Shown here in pieces: positions 34,189 through 47,073 of a stretch of 64,000 bases of DNA. Positions within the stretch are counted from its first letter, which is position 1. The number at the start of each line of letters is the position of its first letter. The position numbers and the translations under genes are program-made. This DNA is from Hirudinaria manillensis (taxonomy: Eukaryota > Annelida > Clitellata > Hirudinida > Hirudinidae): the NCBI GenBank assembly GCA_034509925.1, contig CM067530.1, positions 5,348,501 to 5,412,500 of the forward strand, given 5' to 3'. Below the pieces are notes generated by a model. It worked only from the letters and a program-made list of their open reading frames with translations, made no database searches and had not been told where the DNA came from.

Positions 34189-34390
34189 AGCAACATTATT
34201 GCTCGAAAACAACCGAGATACTATGTCTAAATTATTACGAAGACGATGCACTTAAACATAGTTTGGTATCCATGTTTCCAGTTAAAGGAGTTGAAGTTAA
34301 AACTGCTTTTATTGTTTTAATTTCAGGGGTTCAATAAGGTACACCAGCAAGAAAAACAGGAAATTTTGAAAAGGATATTACTTTATATTT
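34189..34390. other. HECT-upstream remnant beyond the LINE
   Basis: AGCAACATTATTGCTCGAAAAC and the following 200 bp match 11065-11230 with moderate divergence, then homology stops. The HECT gene itself is absent from this third unit. Confidence 0.75.
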
Positions 34391-35690
34391 AGACCAATGA
34401 TCGTCAAGGGTGGAGAGAGGGTGTAATTATTGGCTAGTTTACTCAGATTGAATCTACATCTCGTTAACCAGAATTTGCCTTTGCACAAGATCAGTTCAAA
34501 TTGTAAAAGGTCAAATCTTTGTCTTGATAAAACTCGCTCCATCATTGAGCGGGTCGCACGTAATAATAAATTACACAGGGATAGTCGGTAGGAACATACT
34601 GGAATGATTGGTTAGTCGTGTTTTATTAATAATTTAACTATTTCAAACTTCATTTAATTAACATTGCTTTAGTAATGTCAGGATGCTCTTTACAATTAAT
34701 CTCACTTTAATGCAAGTATTTTTATTGCTTTTGTTATAAAAAAAATGTAGAAGGAATTTTACCTTTCAAAGCTTTTGCACTCAGTAAAACTTGCTTGTAG
34801 TGATAGCTAGATTTTGCACGAAAATAGTATCTGTACGGACAGGTTGTCCCTTGTATCAGGTGTCTACGTTAAATTAAAATAAAATTGATTCCTAGATAAC
34901 AAATGGCACTTAGGACTGGTTTCATCGTATTCTCAGGTGTCTCAGTTCGGAGGTTTTACTGCATTATAACTCATTAAATAAGTTAAAAAGTCGGTATTAA
35001 TTTTCATAAATTTCTGACTTAAAAGAAAATTTCTCAAAAATCTGCAAAAAATGGAAAAAATCTGAATCCTCGCCATTCTCCACCATCCATGTCCCAAGTC
35101 GTTCTTTCAGCTGTCGCTTCGGCTTGAAATTATATAGATTTTCCACTACCTTATAAACCATGATTACACTCTTTCACTTAACTCTTCTCAGACGTCGATC
35201 GTTACTCGCACTTAATGAGTCCCACTCCTAACACCAATGTTGTAGTCCGTAAATTTATTAATATGAGATCAGGTTTATTAAAGGTATCCAGTTAACGTAA
35301 CTGGCTGGAAGATCCATGTTTGTTGTTGGTCTGCTGCTTTCGCTCTTACTGCATGTTCTCTCTCTCTCTCTCTCGCCTCGCCTTTTTACTACATTACACT
35401 ATTATATGATCTTAGGTTTCGGTATGGAAACGGAAATCCCAATATAAACAAAAATAAGCAAGTTACTTTCACAGAATTATTTGTATCCTGCTTAAATAAA
35501 CTGCTGTCCATTGTCAACTAGGTCTTTCAACATGGTTAAATATGCGAATACAAATCAGTCTAACTTCCACTTTGATTTGCTAAAACCGGTGAAGCTTTTC
35601 ATGCCATGAATTTCTGCAGGAGAATCACAAATTATTTGGTAAATAACCTCAGAATTATAATTATGTAATTGCTAGTGACACATATTTATT
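34391..35690. other. Non-coding stretch in decayed unit 3
   Basis: AT-rich, no supported gene; includes a short CT repeat at about 35358-35376. No HECT or MSH6 traces were seen. Confidence 0.5.
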
Positions 35691-36129
35691 ATAACATAGT
35701 ACATGTTGCAACTTTAGTTTCTCTTTAGTAATCAAGTGGTTATAGCTTAGATTTTTGTTTAATGTAAATTAAGGATGTCATAACTCTCTGAATGGTTATT
35801 ATTATAAGGTAAAAATAACACTGCATCCATTGTGGGAGTGTTATATACTGTAAAATATGCAAATCTGAGTTGAGAACATAACGGCCCGCTTTGAAGCATT
35901 GAACGCCGGCCCGGCCCAAGGTGTTCCTGACGAGTAAAATAGCTGTTGTACGATCGAAATATATTGAGTTAAAATTTTGAAAATATATTGAAATTTTATT
36001 TAAGGATTTCTATCTAGAAGTTTAGATCATAAATAAAATTATATACTTTATGGCTGGAGACGTGCGACATACTGTGAACATGTGCCTTTTGACTGTAGTT
36101 TTTTTTTACCTTGGGGATTCAAGGGTTAA
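35690..36129 (-). mobile_element. piggyBac-like MITE remnant, unit 3
   Basis: In inverted orientation, fragments including the subterminal ACTCTCTGAATGG block and a terminal GGGGATTCAAGGGTTAA (ending 36129) match the complete element. The flanking sequence after TTAA matches that of the copies in units 1 and 2, so this is the same ancestral insertion. Confidence 0.65.
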
Positions 36130-36941
36130 AAAAGTATCGTCGATTCTGATTTCGAAACTGGTGGATAAAAGGATCGGTGATATTAGTTGCGATACCGATT
36201 CTTCGATATTAACAACCCTACATAAGACATGGGCTCAACTCAAAAATTTGTGTTCACTTAATGATCGTCACGAATCTGAATCTGGCACATGAGGAGATAG
36301 AAAAGGTCTTTGGAGGCCACAGCGGTAAGATCGGAGAAAGACGGTGTCGATACTACATCAATTCATCGGCTGAGAGATATGGTATCATCAGAGGAAATTC
36401 ACCACCTACGGACTAGCAAAGTAGCATCGAAATCGACTGAAGTCGAAAGAAAAGCCCGTTGCTGAGTTTCGAAATTTTCTTCGTTGACGAGCTCCGAGTT
36501 TTGCTTAACTGATTAACTCCTAAGCTAAATTGTATCAGAACTCTTCGATTGGCCTTTGCCCAATTATTTCATTCAAACTATATGTCTGGAAGTCAATGTT
36601 TACTACTACTGTTAAAACCATTAGAAGAAGTGAAATAAACTGAGAATTGGCTCTTAAATTTTCATGCTATCTCAAAGCGCACAAATAGCAATGAGAATTG
36701 CTTGTAATGAGAATTAGTCTTGTAATCCAATAGTTTTAAAAAAATATTATTAGAATTAGATAATTTAATGGTTTTCAACAATACACAGAAATTTTCATTT
36801 GTCTGGCTTATAGTGGTAATTCAATTTTATTTAGTGAACAAACCGGAAATTCATTGCAGCTATGATAAATGGAAATAAGTCATATATCTGCAATGAATAT
36901 GTGAAGCTTTATTACCGAAACAAATGGAACATGACGAATGC

Positions 36942-37702
36942 TCAGACTTTCTCCTCGAGGAGACCGTGCTTAAAGAAGTACATGTATGGCTTGTCATCTT
37001 CCCACTTCATCAATGCCAACATTCCTTCAGGTTTCATCGATTGGCCACAGAAGAATTGATATTCATTGAAGTCACCCAAAACTTCTTTGACAAAGGTCTG
37101 AGCATTTGACTGGAACAAAGCAACATCCTCAGGCTTCTCCTTCTCCAGCCTCTCCTTAACTTGCTTCATGTAAGTCTTGATGTGTGTCATGTAATCCTTC
37201 TTTCCCAAAGTGTATTCAACAAGCCTTCCATTAAGGACAATGTCAACACCCTGTTTGCTCGCTGAATCTGTACCTTCATATGAAAATTCTTCCGATTTAT
37301 TACCTCCAATCGCCGAATCATCTATGTCGCATGTGTCTATTCTCATCTAATAGAATAAAATATGGGTTAAATAAATTCAGATTAAAACCATCCGCGACAA
37401 AATGACATGTGGAAGCATGTGTTAGAGCTTATTCCGTTTTTTTATAACAATGGTTCTGAACATAATCACGAGCTTATTCGGTTTTGAAAATGCTGATGGA
37501 TAACCATAATCCGTATAATACTTAAAAACACCAACCGTTCCCTTGACTTTGTAGACGATACCGTGAACAAGTTCGATACGGATGGTATCGGAGAAGAGCT
37601 CATCGCCTGTAACAAACATTTCCATCGTGATTAATCAATTCAAAGCAAAAACAAGGACAAAAATAAAAACAAACCGCTAAAAGCATCCTTATAAATAATC
37701 AT
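36942..37702 (-). CDS. TPT1: TCTP copy F
   Basis: Exons 37702-37675, 37606-37536 and 37346-36942, intact. It shares QTFVKEVLGDFNEYQ with copy C and the NKSEE and CGQS changes with all minus-strand copies. One private change: the third exon starts MRIDTCDIDD where the others have MRIDTYDIDD. The surrounding unit is the most diverged, yet the coding frame is fully kept, suggesting selection or conversion. Confidence 0.92.
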
Positions 37703-38280
37703 GATTGATAAATCAAATTAAGTCGACAAAAAGGTTCTACTGAGTCGTATAATGAAATCCGATGGCGAATGAGTTTGGCTAGAAGCAAATATAAAGATAC
37801 TTTATTAATAGTCGCAATTTAAAAATTATATTGAGGGAACTAAATTTTTAACAATTGATTATAAAATCTCCTTCAATCCTCGACATCCTGTGGAACCAAT
37901 TGAGCCGTATCTTCCTCAGATAAAACATTTCCTTATAAACATCAACTGAAAGCATTCACTTAGTTTGGCAGCCAATAACTCATGCTTTGATCTTTTTGAC
38001 ATTTTTGAGTATATATTATAAAGTTGAATTCGAAACGATGTATCAAATATTAAGCAACTAGTTTGATTGTTAATAAAACTTGCTTTACTAGTAATTCTCT
38101 GAAAATGTCTGTTTTTACGGCTTAATTTTCAGCAGCACTTTCAATTTCTTCGAGAATACTGTTTAAGTCCAAGATGGCGCAGTTGAGATTTTATTTCATG
38201 TTTGGCCGATTTGACGTGGCGTGCCTCAAATACTAGATTGATTTGGTTAACAACATTATAGCCCGAAAACAACTGAATAA
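37703..38280. other. HECT-type upstream DNA next to TCTP-F without HECT
   Basis: Homologous to 10529-11090 (for example GAATTCGAAACGATGTATC and GTCCAAGATGGCGC), ending near CCGAAAACAACTGAA. It is followed directly by the dispersed block shared with 19194. Confidence 0.8.
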
Positions 38281-38289
38281 AATGATATA

Positions 38290-38560
38290 AATGCAAAGGA
38301 TAAGCGGTTTGTTTTTATTCTCAATTGCATTTTATGGTTGTTCAACATTTATTTTAACGTTCAGGATGTTCTGCGATACCCAGAAAGCAAAAAGAAAGGA
38401 AGATCATTCGATGAAATAAATATTCTGCTTAAATATTTTTAGCAAGGCTTTTAGGACCATTTTGTCGACAAACAAGTGTCGAAGAAAGGGATACTTTTGT
38501 TGACAGCAGGCGTCGTAAATTGTTACCTTTGTTCTGTTATGGGCCTCCAAACCTAAATTG
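38290..38560. repeat. Dispersed repeat shared with 19194-19450
   Basis: Begins GCAAAGGATAAGCGGTTTG; same orientation as the copy at 19194. It marks the right end of the duplicated region. Confidence 0.75.
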
Positions 38561-38848
38561 GCCGTTTGTGCCTTTATGCGGCAAAACAATGTCATTATTG
38601 TTTGAATCATTTTAAGTTGTGGATGTTCGTAGTTTTAGAAAATTTTCATTAACGCATTAACCGAGTAAAAGTTAAAAATAAATAATTAAGACTTACTGTT
38701 CGTCAGGTCTCATTGTTTATAATTTTAATTTTTAAGTTAATGAATTTGTAGCAGGAGAGGTGATCCCATAAGAAATCGAGAAAAGAAACACTAAGACTCG
38801 TGTATTTCCATTTGTCTAGTGAATTCTATAGTTCAATTCAATAACAGT

Positions 38849-41800
38849 CTATACTTTTGTTTCCGAGAATTTACAGTTTTTGGTTATTCGGGTCGTGAAG
38901 TGACGCTTCTCCAACAACCTCTCTCGGTTTCCAACGCAAGAATCCGGTGAAGGCGGCTTAGATTCACTCTCACGATCCAGTAACGTTTCAAACATCGTAT
39001 CCTGAAGATATTCAATGGTCCCAAGTAGAGGAGAGGAAGGTCGCTGGAGAACTCTGGCAAAGTGAATGAAAGTCAGATGGGCAACCGTGGCAAGAGTACT
39101 CGACAGGATAAAGAAGACGATAACGCACATGATGACATCGAGAGTTGAAGTAAGGATGTTCGACAACTCATCGAGGTTGTTCGCGTGGAGATCCTGAGGC
39201 ACAAAATCGTTCTCTGAAGCAAAATAATTTCAATTGCATTTTTATAACTAGATATTTAGATTTAAAAATTATGAAGATAGACATTAATTGAAATTCAATT
39301 GTTACCCAGTGAGGTTTTTTGATCCTCTCGATCGATGCAAGAAAACATATGAAATTTGCACTCATTTTTCTGCTTGATATGGTTGAATGACGACCTCAGT
39401 TCTAGAAAACATTTTCTGTAATTAAAAAAAACACATGCATTCGAAATTAATGAAGTCATCTCACCTCTTGTGGAGAATTGACACAAGGCCTGAAGCTGTT
39501 GAAGGTCGAAATAGAAGGAAGGGGATGTCATAGGATTTTCAAAGCAAAGATTTACTGAAGGGAAACTCAAAGCTAATTTATCTAAACGAGGAATGGCATC
39601 GTGAAGTAAGGTTACGATTCTATTTATGAAACCTTTTACGAGTATAACCACAATTGTAAGGAAAAAACTCCATAAACCCCTCGTTAGAAATTTTTTTTGC
39701 GAGGTTGTTGTCTTGCGTACAACCTGCTTCTTGGGAACTTTTAGGTGCGAAGGAGAGCTGCTTTCATTGGTCATTTTGAGGTGATCTGAGGATAAATAAT
39801 TGCATTCGAGACTAAATGAAGACGAACTTGCATCTAACGATCGACATTGATTGATTGGGTGCAGAAAACTTCTATTCCCATAGGTTTCGTCATTCCGCAC
39901 CCCACGCGAACTATTTTTTAAAGTAAAAGCTTTGACTGGTCCAGTGCGGCAATTTAAATTGCATTTTTCGGTCAGTAATTTTCTTGTTTCCTTCGAAAAC
40001 ATCATTAGGTTTGTAAATCTCTGAAGCAGCAATAGGGTGTCAGAAATTGCGAAGAGGACGATTAGGACGCTTTGAAGTTGTACCAGCCTATCATCGTCAC
40101 CTCCATCCAATCCATCACAAAACTTGTCCTGAAGTTTCGTGACTTTTCCAAATGAAGACTTGTACGGATGGAGAAATTTGTCTGACACAAAATACTTGGA
40201 GAAATTCACAACTGTGGAACTTGTTAAACGGTCCGAACCAGGATGATTTGCGAAGGATTCAGACGTTGGAGGTTTTGACAATTGTATCCTATTTGACATA
40301 ATTTGACCTATTATAATTTTTAATCGTTCTAAATAGCATTTCACGTCCATTGGTGAATGTAAGCTTTCCTTCAGTTTGAGTTCTCTCACTTTTTTCTGCA
40401 TAAAGTTTGGGTAGAGGAACCAATGGTTGTTCAAGATTCTAACGGTCGAACTGTTCGTTAATTTCACAAAATGTTTGCAGGCTTTAATCTGCCACTCATA
40501 TGTTTTATCCGAAATATTTTTAATGGCGCTAGAGATATCGGCTAGATTCTTCTTCGTTTCGATTTTTGAAGCGTAGAATTCTCGGATTTCTTGCTTTAAG
40601 AAATTGATAACAACTCCAATGTATTCTTCGCATGATTCCTGTTTTTCTTCGATTGCATCATTATGACCGAGACAATCACCGAATTTTTCAAAAATCTTCA
40701 AAAACTCTTTAGACTTCCAAACACGCAAACATTCGGCGCCTCGTTCGCCATCAATGCTTTCGTTTATCCAAGCAAAGAGAAAGAGTGTAATGACTGTAAA
40801 GGTGAACAAGATGTTATAAATAATCTTGCTGGCGATGAAACAGGCAAAGAACAACTTGTAGCAGACCACGAAAGGAGGTTTGAATCGTGTCGTCTTTTCT
40901 TCGACACACAAGGATGCGCAAAGATTTCCTTTCGGCGGTTGACACAACCTTAACGATGGAAAGTCGCATGTGCCACGCCGACAGAAGCATTGTTCTCTGA
41001 AGGCCAACGTACTTCCTTCAGGGAATCCATTCAAAAGCGCCAGAGAAAAGCAGAACGCCAGAAATATAAACACTGCTACCAGAACCACAAAGATTACACC
41101 GAAATTATGCAATAGGTTGAACCTAGGGACATCACTTAAGCACTCGGTAGAATTGAGAGTCGCATTATTTTTCACTTCGAGTGATCTCGAGACGATAGTC
41201 TGGTGTACGGTCTGTTCACGCCTCAAATCATCCACAATCAGTTCCAATACTTTCTCATTCTTATTCTGACTCAGAGCCAAGGTGACGTTGGAAATGGTGA
41301 GGTCAAAGGTCGTGGGGCAGGTGATTAACAAGTCGAGTCTAAAAATTTCTTCGTGTGCTATCAAATCAGAACCAATTAGCATCAGGTAACTCGGACATTG
41401 GCTGACTTCACCTAATGATTGAATTATTAATGAATAATTAGAATAATAAATTGTTTAATAAATGAATAAATTGTGTGACTTAAATCTGTGCGTTCACCTT
41501 TTATGCCTACAATTAAATGGCGTTGGTCGGGGAAAGAAACATTTGTTTCAAACCACAGAAGCTCGTGATTCATATTTTGAAAACAAGTCCTCAGGACCGA
41601 AGAATTTCCTAGGAAATACGAATAATTCCGATTTAATCCGAGTACCAGGCGTAATAACGCGATGGGATTTGAGGATGAAAACTTAAAGATTATACGAGAA
41701 GATGGAAGAAAATTAACGACCTGGTAGGTAAAGTCGCAGATGGGGAGATTTGTCAGGTTCCGTGATGAGGTATTCAAAGGAGAATCCATCCCTTCTCGAC

Positions 41801-44800
41801 TGCACGACATTCATTGAACTCCCTGGTGTCTTTCCGACGCCTGACAAGTTACTCGAGTTTCTCTGACAGGAAGAGCTCCAAGATGAGGTACTGCAGGCAA
41901 ACGGAGGATGAAATTGAACCGACGTCAAATAAGTGTCTCTCAGAACCTCATGAGAATAGACTCGGGGACGTTCAAGCGTTGGAGGCGATTGAACGATTGG
42001 CCTGGCAAAGTACTCCAATTCGTTGCTCGATGTTTGACGCATTGTTAGCACCAGTTCATCGCTTTCGAGACTGTTTGATTGTAATTCGATATTTAAAAAG
42101 TCGAGTTGATGAAGGGTTTTTGGCTGTCTATCGGGTGACACAGTGATTTGATGTTTGACAGGAAACGTTTCTATCGAAGAAGGTAGACTCAAGTGGTAGG
42201 ACAAACTGAAAAGGGTTTTAAGATGTTTTCGTTTCAAGTGGCAGTGAATCTCTCGACTTGGGTGCTCGAAAATGGGGAGCAGCGAGTAGCGGTAGGCATC
42301 ACCTGCAAGAGAGAAGGATTGAAAAGAAAAAGAATCAAAGTGCAATTCATTTGCCGAGACAACCTTTGGCGCAGTCAATTTTACTTTCCAAGCGACATTC
42401 CAGATTGTAACGATTTCTGCAGGAGTAGCGAGACAGGCAGGATATCATGCAGCATGTTGTGTCCACTTCTTGTTAAATGAAATGTTTATTGCTCTTTTTA
42501 TTATTAATAACGATTTAATGAAATACATGTCATCGCATTGCATTAAAAATAGGTAAAGGGAATAAAAAAAAATAGGCTTTAATAAAAGAGATGTTGAGGG
42601 AAAGAGATATTAGAAAGAGGCCAAGTGTGAATAAAAAATGGCTGCCGAACGAAACTGGGGAAATTTATGGTCATGATAACGATGAATGATCGCGTGGTTC
42701 GGACAATTAAATAGAAACTAAAACTATTGAAATAGATATTGAGTGAAAATAAGCAAACGTTCCACCTGGATTGAGAATAAAGTAGAAAACCTGACTTGAT
42801 TCAAAACCCTAAGATGGTTCAAGATGTTAAAACGTGATAGATGGAAAACACTGTCTTTAGGACAGAGACACTAATAATGATAAACAAGAGAGACCATAAA
42901 ACATCACGGTCACCATGTAATTTAAGATGTTGTAAGCTGCAAGTCGAAAGACAAAGAATTTGTGTTCAAGTTTCTAAAAGGCGTATAAACATTAAAAAGA
43001 TATGGATAAAAGGCACCCTTGAGATATTGAGATTGGTCAAAAAGAATGATTTGAAAACATATTAAATTTGAAAGCCACAAGGAAAACAATCGTGTGCAAC
43101 ATCAAGAAACTCCCCAGGAAAGTAATCTTAAGTCACCATCACTCTCATGAAAGCCGGGATGAATGTTAGAAGTTGCTCATAGAAACAAATAAAAGCATGG
43201 ACTAGAAGAAGGAGGAAGCAACAGGTGGATGGTAAATATCGGACGACATCCTTGAACCTTCTGTGAGGGGGTAAGGGTAAGAGTTAGGTTTAAGGTTAAG
43301 GTAATAATAAAGAAGAACTGTTGAATGAATTCACGGGTTTTTTTTACTCTCTGGACGATTTTCGGTTTCGGTTTGTTTTGAATCGAGCACGAACAAGCTT
43401 CAGTGAATTAATAACATGAATAACAACGATCACAAGAGCATCTGCAAGTTATTGAGCTTCGTTGTACGAGGAATCTAATAAAATTGAACAAAGGAATTCA
43501 TGACTCCATAAACCTGGAGAGTTTAACGCCTGGAAACATTGATGTGCATTTTGTCCGCAGGCAGCGCATCGGTTCCAGTCGTCGACGCAGCTTTTAAACG
43601 AAGCAGACGTTGCTGTCACGACTTGCGCCGAGGGTTTTATTCCGAAAATTTGGCTCAACAGCGGGTCCAGTTCGGTGGAGAGGAAGACATTTGAAGCCCT
43701 TTGAAGGGCGACTTGAGGCGCCTTCTGCAGTTCGTTATCAGCGGTTATCAGACAAGCGAGTGTTTATCGATTAGACGAGTGGACCGAGAAGGAAGATTCA
43801 CTCACCTGCTGACATGGCTCGTTAACCTCTCTTTTGAGAGTCCAATGTTTTTGTCCGCGTTCATCAATTTCACTTTCAATCCAGGCTCTCGTCTCTCTGT
43901 CTTTGAATATTTCCAGAGTCAAATTGTAAAAATCTGGTACCGGGTGTCTGTGGGAGTTTTTTCCTTTTAAGTTTTTTTTTTCTTCAGATCAAGTCAGAAA
44001 ATTAACTATTAGACGTAATAAAATTATTATCTAAGCACAATAAAATTAATTATCAAATGAATTACATAAAAATAATTAGCCACAATCAATAAAAAAGATA
44101 CATTTGTATCAAATAAATGCAAAATATTATAATTTTCACATCTTTTTCATAAATTGAGAAAAAAACTGAAGATCAGAACTGCAACCTTATTTAAAAAAAC
44201 TCCTCTCTCCATTAAAGATATTTATAAAATCAAATAAATAACATAATTAAATCAACTTTAAAATCAGGAAGAAGAAGAAAAAGAAGGAAAACCTTAAAAT
44301 GTTGAAAGCCACTGACCTACAATAGTCCCGAGTGGCCTCGTGGAAGATAGGTCGAATGTAATCAAAATGTTGCATGACAAAATCATTGTCCGAATGTTCG
44401 TGTACCACGTCGGAATAAACGGAGACGACGTTGATGTTGTAAAGGGCCACGTTGACCCTGATTCCGGAGTCCCTGAACCACACGAAGTCCGTCATCTGCT
44501 CCAGCTCCGTGGCGTAGAAAACCGTTTCCAACTGCTTTGAATTATGCAAATCTTCCACCAACAGGTTGCTCGATTTTCTCATTTTCATCTCTTTAGCAGT
44601 TTTTATCGGAATATCAGTCACTTTTACATTCAAATCTTACAAAATGGGCTAAAAAATAATGACGTCTAATTTTCATTAAAAGAAATTTATGACGTCAATA
44701 AATTATAATTAATTATTATTAATATTCGCAAGTTATGTTTGATGATTTTCCTGATATTGATATTCGAAGAAATGAATCTAACTTTTACGACGTTTGAGGG

Positions 44801-47042
44801 AAATTATTTTCTTCATTGGTTCTGCAAACGATGCATGAAACGAATATATTTTCATGAGGAAGTCATAATCAGGAATAAAATAAAATAAACATTTATTCGA
44901 GAAATAAACGTTGGCATCATTACTGCACGGAATGATTCTCATCAACTTTTAGCATTAAGAAGTGCTTTAATGGATAATAATGCTTTAATTAAGCAATATT
45001 TAAATATCAAATAATGTCTTAATATTAATGTTAATATTTTAATCGAATAATTATTTAATGAAATGTTATAATATTTTAATTAAACAATTTCAAACAAGTT
45101 TTATGAAGAAGTTGATGTTCCTTAGAATTGCTTTGTTTTTAATCTATTGAGTTTATTTCAGTTCTTCCGTCACTGGTGATTGTAATATTAAAGAAAATAA
45201 AACAAATGGAATATTTATTATATTTAAATCAAATAATTGAAACAAAACGGCCGAATTAATCAAATTAAAAATAATAAGTAATTAATTAATAATTAAAATT
45301 AAAAAATTTAAGAGAAAAGAAATCATGATTTGAGAATAAAAATAAAGAAATGTTCCTATGAAGTTGAGGAGATTTTAAGCAGAGTCGTTCGAAGCGGCCA
45401 TGGACTGTAAGGTTCGTAAATAAAAGATTTCTTAACTTTTACTTTTAGTGATTCTCATCCAGGTTGCAGGTCGTTCGACTAAGGATGACAGGCACAAGCC
45501 AACTGGCAGGCATCGATTTTTGTTGCCTAATCCTAACTCAGTCCCTATCGCTGACATAATGCTCCTACTCGTGTCGTACCCCAACCATAATTTACCACCT
45601 ATAACACTTCCTACTCATAATTAATCTTAACCCTTACCTGTCCTATTCCAGACTCAAACCAGATCTTATTGCAACGGAGATCCACATACAATGAATAAAT
45701 ATACCAATGTGCGTGCCTTGTATGTTGTACGTATGTTATATATACGTTGATCCGACAAAATTTACATCCCGTGAGTTGTCTTACAGCTGTCTCCAGGCGC
45801 CAAATTGCATTTTATGAACTTCTACTCGATGACCTCAGTTACTTTCTTCTCATTTGTTTACCTTTGCAGCAGATTTATTCAAAGAAATGCAATAATTTCA
45901 GCCATTTTCAGTCTTCTGTTTCATAATTATTATGTGACGTATTGTGATGAAAGTTAAATTAATAATATAATTAATAATTAAAGTAATAATTAAATTTAAA
46001 TTAAACTTAATTATTAGCCTTAATTAACATACTTTTCCACTAAAACAAAGCCATCTTAATGTTTATGACGTCTGAAAGATGCGCTTCAAATGGACAGTTG
46101 CAGAAAGACCAAAATTCTCGTGGATCAAAAAAGTTATTTGTTGCGAGTCTTGGTCGTAAAAATCCGTTGAAAGGAGAGGAGCAATAAATAGAGTTTCTGT
46201 GTGAATTTATTTATTAGGTTGCATTAAGATATTTATTAGAATTAGAAGCTTTTAGCACGATGCTCATGACAGGAAGATTGGACTTTCAAAGTCAAGGTAT
46301 TATTGAATGCATTTCTTTCTTAATGAATAACATTGTCTGTGAGTACATTTCATTTCAGATTCGCACTTCAATCCTTCTAGAAAGATACAATGCACTTTCG
46401 TGTAAAAATAAAACTCAATCAAACGCTACTGGTTGATCGAGGCAAACAAAGCTTTTAAAAAAAAAAGCGTTATCGATAGAGATATTGGATCTCCAGTGCT
46501 CGTTGATGGAAATAATTTTCGTTTAAAAAATAAAAATAAACTCATTGAAATTAGTGAAATAATTGAAAGCCATGGTTGAACAAAATACTCGTGATTTCTA
46601 AAATATCAAAGTGCTGCGCGAATCGGGAGACTGAAATTGCCAGACGTTGACTTATAAGGAATCCAAAGCTTGCCATTGGAGGTCGTATCTCATATCCATT
46701 GAAGCTTAATCCCTTTTATCGGTCGACATTAATAACGACTACAAACCTTTGATCAGCAGTTGGCTTCTCGCTTGCACGCCATCTTGGAATTCTGCAACGT
46801 CTGAAAAGAATTTAAATTCGGAGAATTTCTGTCAAACTACAGGGACATGTCTGCTCCCCGCCTGGAGCCGTTTTAGTGGTTTGAACGCCAATCAACTTCC
46901 ATTAAGAGTTCTGGTGCTCAGTGGATCTGGGATCGTTTCAGTGAGTTGATGGCCACTTGGTGTTGTTGATTAATGACTCAAAACTCTCCCAACACGTGTT
47001 CAATGATGGAGGTATCCTCTCAATTATCCTACACTTCGTGAG

Positions 47043-47073
<31 letters not shown>

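Noticed and set aside
39422..39470. A 49-bp GTGAGA...TTACAG mini-intron in the membrane-protein gene
   Set aside because: Splicing it would shift frame and hit a stop at once, whereas reading through keeps an open frame to the next well-placed donor.
41427..41810. Alternative-frame ORF (MSCSREGMDSPLN) considered as a HAP2-like gamete fusogen
   Set aside because: It overlaps the phase-consistent exon in another frame and lacks the cysteine pattern expected of HAP2.
42302..42373. A possible intron between LTAPK and DAYRYSLLP in the membrane-protein gene
   Set aside because: The phases of the candidate sites disagree, and the intervening sequence is open in frame.
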